Of a stretch of 6,561 nucleotides of DNA, positions 1 to 5,498 are shown in pieces. Each line of letters begins with the position of its first letter. Positions within the stretch are counted from its first letter, which is position 1. The DNA lies in NCBI GenBank assembly GCA_947306035.1, contig CAMZFG010000052.1, forward strand, positions 1-6,561, given 5' to 3'. Under the pieces are notes generated by a model, which did not search any database, was not told the origin of the DNA, and worked only from the letters and a program-made list of their open reading frames with translations. A program made the translations under genes and the position numbers. This DNA comes from an uncultured Clostridia bacterium (GTDB taxonomy: Bacteria > Bacillota > Clostridia > Oscillospirales > CAG-272).

Positions 1-102
1 TACGTCACCGATCCCCTGACGCTGACGCTGGTGCCTTTCGGCTGCACGGCGCTGCGCATCGCCTACTTCCCCCGGGCCGAAAAACAAAACGAACAAGAAT
101 AA
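1..102 (+). CDS. C-terminal end of an unidentified protein, possibly a glycosidase
   Basis: The window opens inside a reading frame that runs 33 codons to a TAA at 100-102. The visible tail contains LTLVPFGCTALRIAYFP followed by a short charged end rich in K, Q, N and E. A closing beta-strand of the type 'L-x-L-(I/V)-P-(Y/F)-G-C-x-x-L-R' resembles, from memory, the C-terminal ends of some beta-L-arabinofuranosidase-like (GH127/DUF1680-type) proteins, but 33 residues are too few to assign a family. It ends 19 bases before the ATG of the dehydrogenase gene, in the same direction, so the two are probably in one operon. A sugar-releasing enzyme would suit the dehydrogenase and aldolase that follow, but that is inference. 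Coding status is fairly certain; function is a weak guess. Confidence 0.6.
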   Translation, partial: YVTDPLTLTLVPFGCTALRIAYFPRAEKQNEQE

Positions 103-108
103 CATTTT

Positions 109-114
109 GGAAGG
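109..114 (+). promoter_or_regulatory. Ribosome binding site that fixes the dehydrogenase start
   Basis: GGAAGG lies 7 bases upstream of the ATG at 122. An in-frame TTG at 107-109 would lengthen the protein by five residues (MEGNS), but it overlaps this Shine-Dalgarno sequence and has no good site of its own. The ATG at 122 is therefore preferred. Confidence 0.75.
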
Positions 115-121
115 TAATAGC

Positions 122-1177
122 ATGTTTTCCGAACCAAAACTGAAAGCGTATTGCGAGAGCGCCCTGACGGCCGTCGGCGCTTCAAAAGAGGAAGCCAAGA
201 CCGTCGCCGACGTGCTGATCAACGCCGACGAACGCGGCGTCCATTCGCACGGTCTGGTGCGCGTGGAGGGCTACGTGCGCTGCCTGAAATCCGGCGGCGT
301 CAAAGGTGACGCGAAGCACACTCTGGTCTCCGACGGCCCCTCTTACGCCCTGATCGACGCGGGCGGCTCGCTCGGTATTCCGGTGTCCGTCGAGGCGACG
401 AAACTGGCGATTTGCAAAGCCAAAGAGAACGGCGTGGGCCTTGTCAACGTGCGGGGCAGCCACCACCACGGCGCCTGCGGTTACTACACCATCATGATGG
501 CGCAAGAGGGATTGATCGGCCTTGCCATGTCCACCGGCGACATCATCATGGCGGCGGCCGGCACGGCCGAGGATTCCATCGGCAACAACCCCTTCTCCTA
601 CGCCGTTCCGGCGGGCGTTTACGGCAACATCTGCTACGACATCGCCATGAGCACCGTGGCCATGGGCAAAGTCGCCATGGCGGCCGACGAGGGCCGCTCC
701 ATCCCGCTCGGCTGGATGCTGGATAAGGACGGCAATCCCACCACGGACCCCAACGTTTATAAGACCGGCGGCACCATGGTGCCTTTCGGCGGCTACAAGG
801 GCTCGGGCCTGGCCATGATGGTCGAGTCGCTGGCCGGGATCCTCTCCGGCGCCGCGCTCTTAAAAGACATTCACGCCTGGAACACCGACCCCGAGGGCAA
901 CGGCAACGTGGGCCACTGTTTTCTCGCCGTCAACCCGGCCATGATCAACCCCGGCTTCGACGTGGCAAAGCGCGCCGAGGAGATGATCGAACAGTTGAAA
1001 GCGCACCGCAAAGCCCCCGGCGTGGAAAAGATCTACTTCCCCGGTGAGATCGAACAGGAAAAATTGCAAAAATCCAAACAAAACGGGCTGGAACTGCCGC
1101 CGGCGACCGTACACGCGCTGGAGCGCACCGCCGCCATGGCGGGCGTGCCTTTCCGCCCGGAAGATATGGAGGGTTAA
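122..1177 (+). CDS. Ldh2-family (malate/L-lactate dehydrogenase-like) NAD(P)-dependent oxidoreductase
   Basis: The 351-residue product has the usual length and motif order of the Ldh_2 family (PF02615). This cytosolic fold is distinct from classical lactate and malate dehydrogenases; members reduce 2-keto acids or oxidise 2-hydroxy acids. Visible landmarks are DERGVHSHGLVR at about residues 36-47, with His43 in the position of the family's catalytic His, GSHHHGACGYY at 112-122, GNNPFSYAVPAG at 154-165, IPLGWMLDKDGNPTTDP at 194-210, and the glycine-rich FGGYKGSGLA at 222-231. Known members include 2,3-diketo-L-gulonate reductase, ureidoglycolate dehydrogenase, sulfolactate dehydrogenase and L-malate/lactate enzymes, and sequence alone does not separate them reliably. 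The stop is followed after only 3 bases by an HpcH/HpaI aldolase, so a role in sugar-acid or 2-keto-acid breakdown is likely. There is no signal peptide or membrane segment and no sign of truncation. The family is secure; the substrate is unknown. Confidence 0.93.
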   Translation: MFSEPKLKAYCESALTAVGASKEEAKTVADVLINADERGVHSHGLVRVEGYVRCLKSGGVKGDAKHTLVSDGPSYALIDAGGSLGIPVSVEATKLAICKAKENGVGLVNVRGSHHHGACGYYTIMMAQEGLIGLAMSTGDIIMAAAGTAEDSIGNNPFSYAVPAGVYGNICYDIAMSTVAMGKVAMAADEGRSIPLGWMLDKDGNPTTDPNVYKTGGTMVPFGGYKGSGLAMMVESLAGILSGAALLKDIHAWNTDPEGNGNVGHCFLAVNPAMINPGFDVAKRAEEMIEQLKAHRKAPGVEKIYFPGEIEQEKLQKSKQNGLELPPATVHALERTAAMAGVPFRPEDMEG

Positions 1178-1180
1178 GAC

Positions 1181-1954
1181 ATGAGCAGACTGCTTGAACT
1201 GAAAGAAAAACTGAAAAACGTGCGCCCCACCCTCGGCACCACCGTCGTCAACGTGGCGTGGTCGGGCCTGGCACAGAAAACGGCGGCGTTCCCGTTTGAT
1301 TTTCTGGTGCTGGACGAGGAGCACGGTACCCTCTCGGCGGAATCCGCCGAGGAGATCCTGCGCATCTGCCGCCTGTGCGATCTGCCTACCGTCGTCCGCA
1401 TTCCCGACGCCGTGCCGAACCTGATCTCCAAAACGCTCGATATGGGCGCCGACGGCGTGATGATCCCGCGGGTCGAGAGCGTGGCGCAGGTGGAGACCGC
1501 CATTCGCTCCGCGCGCTATTTCCCGCGCGGCAGAAAAGGGTGCGGCGGGTTTTCCAATCTGCGCGCCGAGGATCAGGGCAGCGTCGCGACCTACAACGAC
1601 AACCGCCTGATCTTCGTACAGATGGAGTCATACGAGGGGCTGGCCGTTCTGCCCGAGATCCTCGAAAAGTACCGCGACGAGATTGCCTGTGTGGTGATCG
1701 GCCCCTACGACTCCTCCATCATGGTCGGCACGCCGCTGGATATCGTGAGCCCCACGATGGTCAAGTACGTCCGCGACGTGTTCGACGTCTGCCGCCGCTT
1801 CGGCATGTCGTGCGGCAGTTTCGTCGACACCGCCGCCATGATCCCGCACTACCGCGATCTCGGCGCCAACGTCTATTGGACCGGCACGGAACTTTCGCTG
1901 CTGTGCGAAAGTTTTCAGAACCTCTGCGACACCTTCAAAAAAGAGACCGAATGA
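1181..1954 (+). CDS. HpcH/HpaI-family class II aldolase (2-keto acid aldolase)
   Basis: The 257-residue product matches the HpcH/HpaI aldolase family (PF03328), TIM-barrel enzymes that use a divalent metal to cleave 4-hydroxy-2-keto acids into pyruvate (or a relative) and an aldehyde. Landmarks are FDFLVLDEEHG at about residues 39-49, with His48 in the catalytic-base position, and VVRIP at 71-75, with Arg73 in the substrate carboxylate-binding position. LDMGADGVMIPRVES follows at 86-100, then YFPRGRKG. The metal-ligand positions are Glu149 (VQMES) and Asp177 (IGPYDSS). The family's common GP-x-DLS motif reads GPYDSS here, a mild divergence near the metal site. GGAGGG at 1168-1173 lies 7 bases before the ATG, and the gene starts 3 bases after the dehydrogenase stop, so both are co-transcribed. 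Relatives include 4-hydroxy-2-oxoheptanedioate and 2-dehydro-3-deoxyglucarate aldolases; the true substrate cannot be read from the sequence. It is the last gene of its unit, followed by hairpins and a terminator. Confidence 0.92.
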   Translation: MSRLLELKEKLKNVRPTLGTTVVNVAWSGLAQKTAAFPFDFLVLDEEHGTLSAESAEEILRICRLCDLPTVVRIPDAVPNLISKTLDMGADGVMIPRVESVAQVETAIRSARYFPRGRKGCGGFSNLRAEDQGSVATYNDNRLIFVQMESYEGLAVLPEILEKYRDEIACVVIGPYDSSIMVGTPLDIVSPTMVKYVRDVFDVCRRFGMSCGSFVDTAAMIPHYRDLGANVYWTGTELSLLCESFQNLCDTFKKETE

Positions 1955-1956
1955 CC

Positions 1957-1988
1957 GCGGCAGCGGCGCGTTTCGCGCCTTTAGCCGC
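1957..1988 (+). terminator. GC hairpin just after the aldolase gene, possible auxiliary terminator
   Basis: A perfect 6-bp stem, GGCGCG (1965-1970) with CGCGCC (1974-1979), encloses a TTT loop. It is nested inside an outer 5-bp stem, GCGGC (1957-1961) with GCCGC (1984-1988). Only three T follow the inner stem, so on its own it would terminate weakly. It may instead protect the mRNA 3' end or assist the stronger terminator that follows. Confidence 0.4.
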
Positions 1989-1996
1989 CTTGACGG

Positions 1997-2031
1997 GACC
2001 CGGAGATCGCCTCCGGGTCTTTGTCTGTTTT
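1997..2031 (+). terminator. Intrinsic (rho-independent) terminator of the dehydrogenase-aldolase operon
   Basis: A perfect 9-bp stem, GACCCGGAG (1997-2005) with CTCCGGGTC (2011-2019), has a five-base loop ATCGC. It is followed immediately by the T-rich tract TTTGTCTGTTTT (2020-2031). It lies 43 bases after the aldolase stop and just before promoter P1, so it insulates the two transcription units. Confidence 0.88.
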
Positions 2032-2039
2032 CGCCGGAC

Positions 2040-2068
2040 TTGACAGCCCGAAGAAAATGTGCTATAAT
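2040..2068 (+). promoter_or_regulatory. Promoter P1 of the rfb operon (sigma-A/sigma-70 consensus)
   Basis: TTGACA (2040-2045), a 17-base spacer and TATAAT (2063-2068) match the housekeeping consensus at all 12 positions. TGC just before the -10 box (2060-2062) supplies an extended -10. The expected start of transcription is near 2075, about 195 bases before the rfbF ATG. It lies directly downstream of the intrinsic terminator. Nothing in the sequence identifies a repressor or activator site. Confidence 0.85.
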
Positions 2069-2088
2069 ATGGAAGATTACGGGACAGA

Positions 2089-2145
2089 CGCGCTCATTCG
2101 CGCGCCCGCACAAGCGCGGTTTTTGGGGGCTTGCGCGCCCCCGCG
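2089..2145 (+). other. Foldable GC-rich segment between P1 and P2, possible attenuator
   Basis: Several competing stems can form in RNA started at P1. CGCGC (2089-2093) pairs with GCGCG (2100-2104). CCGC (2106-2109) pairs with GCGG (2116-2119) and is followed at once by TTTTT (2120-2124), which resembles a weak terminator. GGGGGC (2125-2130) pairs perfectly with GCCCCC (2137-2142). CCGCG at 2141-2145 could instead pair with CGCGG at 2115-2119, disrupting both the terminator-like hairpin and the GGGGGC stem. The octamer GCGCGCCC occurs twice (2100-2107 and 2133-2140). An attenuator or a very short leader RNA is possible, but alternating GC sequence folds easily by chance. No known riboswitch was recognised. 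Confidence 0.3.
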
Positions 2146-2167
2146 GCCGCAAAAAGCGACAAAATAC

Positions 2168-2196
2168 TTGCAAATACCGCACGCGTGTGTTATAAT
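2168..2196 (+). promoter_or_regulatory. Promoter P2 of the rfb operon (sigma-A/sigma-70 type)
   Basis: TTGCAA (2168-2173), a 17-base spacer and a perfect TATAAT (2191-2196) form a strong housekeeping promoter. TGT at 2188-2190 gives an extended -10. The expected start is near 2203, leaving a leader of roughly 65 bases before rfbF. It lies 128 bases downstream of P1 on the same strand. Confidence 0.8.
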
Positions 2197-2268
2197 GGGC
2201 GAAGCGTTGCTTCGGCGCGTATCGTTCCGTCACACGGAAAAGCATGAAGAAAGCAGGATCAATCCATT

Positions 2269-3045
2269 ATGAAAGTTGTCATATTGGCCGGTGGTTTCGG
2301 CACCCGTATCAGCGAAGAATCCCATCTCCGTCCCAAACCGATGGTCGAGATCGGCGGCATGCCCATTCTGTGGCATATCATGAAGTTTTACTCTTCCTAC
2401 GGCTACAACGAGTTCGTCGTTTGCGCCGGCTATAAGCAGAACGTCATCAAAGAGTGGTTTTCCGATTATTATATCAATCACAGCGACGTCACCTTTGACT
2501 TTACCACCCGCGAAAAGATCACGGTGCACAACAACCTGTCCGACCCGTGGCGCGTGACCGTGGTGGATACCGGTCTCAACACCATGACCGGCGGCCGCAT
2601 CAAGCAGGTGGGGCGCTACATCGGCAGCGAGCCGTTCTTCCTCACCTACGGCGACGGCCTTTCCAACGTCGACATCGCCAAAGAGGTCGAATTCCACAAG
2701 GCGCACGGCAAACTGGCGACCATGGTGGCCGTGCATCCCGATTCCCGTTTCGGCGTGCTGGATATGCAAAAGAACCAGGTCGTGGCGTTTCGTGAAAAGA
2801 GCGAGGCCGACGTGGGCTGGATCAACGGCGGTTTCATGATCCTCGATCCCAAAGTGCTGGATTACATCGAGGGCGACGCCACCGTGTTTGAAAAAGCGCC
2901 GCTTGAAAAGCTGTGCGAGGACGGCGAACTGATGGCCTTCCGTCACCGCGGCTTCTGGCAGTGCATGGACACCATGCGCGACAAAGAAAAACTCGAGGCC
3001 CTCTGGGCGTCCAAGAAAGCGCCGTGGAAGCGCTGGGAGGACTGA
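2269..3045 (+). CDS. rfbF: Glucose-1-phosphate cytidylyltransferase
   Basis: The 258-residue protein makes CDP-glucose and pyrophosphate from CTP and glucose 1-phosphate, the first committed step of CDP-derived dideoxysugar synthesis, in the cytosol. The N-terminal nucleotidyltransferase signature is complete: LAGGFGTRISEES at residues 6-18 and LRPKPMVEIGG at 20-30, with Lys23 in the conserved position. Also visible are TYGDGLSNVD at 126-135, with Asp129 a likely metal ligand, WINGGFMILD near the middle of the second half, and GFWQCMDTMRD near the end, all typical of RfbF (also named DdhA or AscA). Length equals the family norm of about 257. The ATG at 2269 is the natural family start; its ribosome binding site (AGGA, 2255-2258) is modest. 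It is the first gene after two tandem promoters, and its TGA overlaps the next ATG by one base (TGATG). Recognition is strong, because this family is distinct from the thymidylyl and uridylyl enzymes. Confidence 0.96.
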   Translation: MKVVILAGGFGTRISEESHLRPKPMVEIGGMPILWHIMKFYSSYGYNEFVVCAGYKQNVIKEWFSDYYINHSDVTFDFTTREKITVHNNLSDPWRVTVVDTGLNTMTGGRIKQVGRYIGSEPFFLTYGDGLSNVDIAKEVEFHKAHGKLATMVAVHPDSRFGVLDMQKNQVVAFREKSEADVGWINGGFMILDPKVLDYIEGDATVFEKAPLEKLCEDGELMAFRHRGFWQCMDTMRDKEKLEALWASKKAPWKRWED

Positions 3046-4118
3046 TGGACTGCCTCGGCTTTTACCCCGAATATTATCGCGGCAAGCGCGTCTTTGTGAC
3101 CGGCCACACCGGTTTCAAGGGCGCGTGGCTTTGCCGCATTTTGAAGAACGCCGGTGCGATCGTCACCGGATACGCCAAAGAACCGCCCACAGACCCGAAC
3201 CTGTTCGGACTGGCGGACACAAAGAGCGGCATGCGCTCCGTGATCGGCGATATCCGTGACTTTGACCGGCTTTCTGCCGCATTTGAGGCCTGTGACCCCG
3301 AGATCGTGCTGCACCTGGCGGCGCAGCCTATCGTGCGCGAGAGCTACCGCACGCCCCGCGAGACGTACGAGACCAACGTCATGGGCACGGTCAACCTGCT
3401 CGAATGCGTCAGAAAGAGCGGGCGCGTGCGCTCCGTTCTCAACGTCACCACCGACAAGGTCTACCTCAACCGGGAGTGGGAGCGCGGCTATCACGAAGAG
3501 GATCCGCTCGACGGCTTCGACCCCTATTCCAACAGCAAATCCTGCTCCGAACTGGTGACGCACAGCTATAAAAACTCGTTCTTTGCGGACGGCAAAACGG
3601 CCGTTTCCACCGCGCGCGCGGGCAACGTCATCGGCGGCGGCGATTTCGCCCCCGACCGCATCATTCCCGACTGCGTGCGCGCCGCGCTGGCGGGCGAGGA
3701 CATGGTGGTGCGCAACCCCTGGTCCGTGCGCCCCTATCAGCACGTGCTGGAACCGCTGTTCGCCTACCTGATGATCGCCGCGGAGCAAACGCGCGACGGC
3801 GCTCTGGCCGGCTGGTACAACGTCGGCCCCGACGACCGCGACTGCCTGACCACGGGAGCGCTGGTCGATCTGTTCACCGCCGCCTGGGGCGGCGGCATGA
3901 CCCGCGTGACCCGGCCCGACGGCGGCCCGCACGAGGCCAACTTCTTAAAGCTGGACTGCGCCAAACTCAAACGCACGTTCGGCTGGCGCCCCACCTGGGA
4001 CATCGCCGCCGCCGTGGAGAAAACGGTGGAGTGGACGCGCGCCTACGCCGGGGGCGCTGACCTCGGCGCCGTGATGGATCGGCAGATCGAAGCGTTCCTG
4101 ACCGCCGCCGCCGACTGA
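3045..4118 (+). CDS. rfbG: CDP-glucose 4,6-dehydratase
   Basis: The 357-residue short-chain dehydrogenase/reductase-type enzyme uses tightly bound NAD+ to convert CDP-glucose to CDP-4-keto-6-deoxyglucose. The Rossmann glycine motif is GHTGFKGAW at residues 20-28. LHLAAQPIVRESY at 89-101 is characteristic of the RfbG/DdhB family. The active site is represented by TTDKVY (135-140) and the catalytic YSNSK (Tyr161, Lys165). GNVIGGGDFAPDRIIPD follows in the second half, and RPYQHVLEPL, typical of sugar-nucleotide dehydratases, comes later. Although the frame is open from 2913, the ATG at 3045 is chosen because the protein then begins at the family's N-terminus, GGAGG lies at 3036-3040, and the start overlaps the rfbF stop by one base. 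That arrangement suggests translational coupling. The family length is about 355-360, so the gene looks intact. A 42-base gap separates it from rfbH. Confidence 0.96.
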   Translation: MDCLGFYPEYYRGKRVFVTGHTGFKGAWLCRILKNAGAIVTGYAKEPPTDPNLFGLADTKSGMRSVIGDIRDFDRLSAAFEACDPEIVLHLAAQPIVRESYRTPRETYETNVMGTVNLLECVRKSGRVRSVLNVTTDKVYLNREWERGYHEEDPLDGFDPYSNSKSCSELVTHSYKNSFFADGKTAVSTARAGNVIGGGDFAPDRIIPDCVRAALAGEDMVVRNPWSVRPYQHVLEPLFAYLMIAAEQTRDGALAGWYNVGPDDRDCLTTGALVDLFTAAWGGGMTRVTRPDGGPHEANFLKLDCAKLKRTFGWRPTWDIAAAVEKTVEWTRAYAGGADLGAVMDRQIEAFLTAAAD

Positions 4119-4160
4119 CGGCCGGCATTCAAATATTGCACCTATCGGAGATTTTTTGTT

Positions 4161-5498
4161 ATGCATTTTGATGGTAAAAACGAAACCGAAGCCAGAGCCG
4201 AGATCCTCTCGCTCGTCCGCGAATACTGCGACGCGTATCACACCAAAAAACCGTGGAAAGAGGGCGACCGCATCTCGTACGCCTCCCGCGTCTACGACCA
4301 CGACGAAATGGTCAACCTGGTCGACAGTTCGCTTGAGTTCTGGCTGACTTCCGGCCGCTATACCGAACGGTTTGAAAAAGAGTTCGCCGCCTATCTCGGC
4401 GTGCGTTTCTGCAATCTGGTCAACTCCGGCTCTTCCGCCAACCTGCTGGCGTTCATGACCCTGACCTCTCCCCTGCTCGGCGAGCGCGCCGTGCGCCGGG
4501 GCGACGAGATCATCACGGTGGCGGCGGGCTTTCCCACCACCGTCACGCCCATGCTGCAGTTCGGGGCGGTGCCCGTGTTTCTCGACGTCACCATTCCCCA
4601 GTACAACATTGACGTGACGCAGCTTGAAAAGGCCCTTTCCGACAAGACCCGCGCCGTCATGATCGCCCACACGCTCGGCAACCCCTTCGATCTGACCGCC
4701 GTCAAGGCGTTCTGCGACAAGCACGGGCTTTGGCTGATCGAGGACAACTGCGACGCGCTCGGCTCGGAGTACACCATAGGCGGCGAAACGCGCCTGACCG
4801 GCACGATCGGCGACATCGGCACCAGCAGTTTCTATCCCCCGCACCACATGACCATGGGCGAGGGCGGCGCCGTTTATACCAACGATCCGCTGCTGTTCAA
4901 GATCTCCCGCTCCATGCGCGACTGGGGCCGCGACTGCGTCTGCCCCTCCGGCCGTGACGGCGTGTGCGGGCATCGGTTCGACCGGCAGTTCGGCGAACTG
5001 CCCTTCGGCTACGACCACAAATACGTCTACTCTCATTTCGGCTACAACCTCAAAGCCACCGATATGCAGGCGGCCGTCGGCTGCGCGCAGCTGCAGAAAT
5101 TCCCCGGCTTCGTCGCGCGCCGCCGCCACAATTTTGCGCGGCTGAAAGCGGCGCTGCTGCCCGTGGCCGACAAACTGATCCTGCCCGAGGCCTGCCCCGG
5201 CTCCAACCCCTCCTGGTTCGGATTTCTGATGACCTGCCGCGAGGGCGTGGAACGGGAAAAAGTCGTTTCCCATATCGAGAGCCGCGGCGTGCAGACCCGC
5301 ATGCTCTTCTCCGGCAACATCGTCAAGCACCCCTGCTTTGACGAAATGCGCAAAAGCGGCCGGGGCTATCGCGTGGTGGGTGATCTTTCGGTCACCGATA
5401 CCATCATGACCCGCACGTTCTGGGTGGGCTTGTATCCCGGCATGACCGACGACATGATCGACTATATGGCAAAGGTCATCACCGAGGCCGTGCAATGA
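4161..5498 (+). CDS. rfbH: CDP-4-keto-6-deoxyglucose 3-dehydrase (PMP and [2Fe-2S] enzyme, E1)
   Basis: The 445-residue protein belongs to the DegT/DnrJ/EryC1 aminotransferase-fold superfamily, in the RfbH/DdhC/AscC branch that removes the C-3 hydroxyl using pyridoxamine phosphate and an iron-sulfur cluster. Where ordinary members have the PLP-binding lysine, this protein reads FYPPHHMTMGEGG, with His228-His229, the hallmark of the dehydrase. Four cysteines fit the cluster pattern: Cys197 (in EDNCDALG), Cys259 and Cys261 (in RDCVC), and Cys269 (in DGVCG), that is C-x61-C-x-C-x7-C. The N-terminal part has SGRYTERFEKEF and VNSGSSANLL, typical of the fold. GGAG at 4147-4150 lies 10 bases before the ATG. 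Known E1 enzymes need an electron-supplying reductase (E3, DdhD/AscD); none is visible here. The last codons overlap the next gene by four bases (ATGA). Gene and function are secure, while the final sugar is not determined. Confidence 0.96.
   Translation: MHFDGKNETEARAEILSLVREYCDAYHTKKPWKEGDRISYASRVYDHDEMVNLVDSSLEFWLTSGRYTERFEKEFAAYLGVRFCNLVNSGSSANLLAFMTLTSPLLGERAVRRGDEIITVAAGFPTTVTPMLQFGAVPVFLDVTIPQYNIDVTQLEKALSDKTRAVMIAHTLGNPFDLTAVKAFCDKHGLWLIEDNCDALGSEYTIGGETRLTGTIGDIGTSSFYPPHHMTMGEGGAVYTNDPLLFKISRSMRDWGRDCVCPSGRDGVCGHRFDRQFGELPFGYDHKYVYSHFGYNLKATDMQAAVGCAQLQKFPGFVARRRHNFARLKAALLPVADKLILPEACPGSNPSWFGFLMTCREGVEREKVVSHIESRGVQTRMLFSGNIVKHPCFDEMRKSGRGYRVVGDLSVTDTIMTRTFWVGLYPGMTDDMIDYMAKVITEAVQ

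Larger units (their letters stand above)
1955..2268. other. Intergenic control region between the two operons
   Basis: These 314 bases hold no convincing gene. They contain, in order, a GC hairpin (1957-1988), an intrinsic terminator (1997-2031), promoter P1 (2040-2068), a GC-rich foldable leader (2089-2145), promoter P2 (2168-2196) and the 5' untranslated region of rfbF. That last part includes a small perfect hairpin: TTCCGT at 2225-2230, loop CAC, ACGGAA at 2234-2239. AGGA at 2255-2258 is the likely, rather weak, ribosome binding site for rfbF, 10 bases before its ATG. Confidence 0.8.

Noticed and set aside
2100..2140. Repeat of GCGCGCCC as a possible operator
   Set aside because: The octamer is repeated directly (2100 and 2133), but it is low-complexity GC sequence already explained by the hairpins. 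No known operator matches.
1628..2245. Minus-strand open frame reaching from the aldolase into the intergenic region
   Set aside because: Most of it is antisense to the aldolase. No minus-strand promoter or ribosome site supports it, and it crosses the terminator hairpins.
2021..2272. Small plus-strand open frame across the intergenic region
   Set aside because: It runs through the terminator tail, both promoters and the leader. It has no ribosome binding site, and its translation resembles no protein.
2913..3044. In-frame 44-codon N-terminal extension of rfbG
   Set aside because: It lies inside the rfbF coding sequence and shows no similarity to the family N-terminus. The ATG at 3045 has a GGAGG site and the expected family length.
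2943..3932. Minus-strand open frame (329 codons) opposite rfbG
   Set aside because: It is the same kind of antisense shadow as opposite rfbH, lying over a strongly supported gene on the plus strand with all its active-site motifs.
4119..4160. Possible promoter or terminator in the rfbG-rfbH gap
   Set aside because: No -35/-10 pair with proper spacing and no stable hairpin with a T run could be found; only the ribosome binding site is supported.
3945..5495. Long open frame on the minus strand (516 codons) opposite rfbH
   Set aside because: It mirrors rfbH almost exactly, has a low-complexity translation rich in H, A, G, V and D, and no ribosome binding site or recognisable domain. Long antisense frames arise from G/C-ended codons in GC-rich genes.
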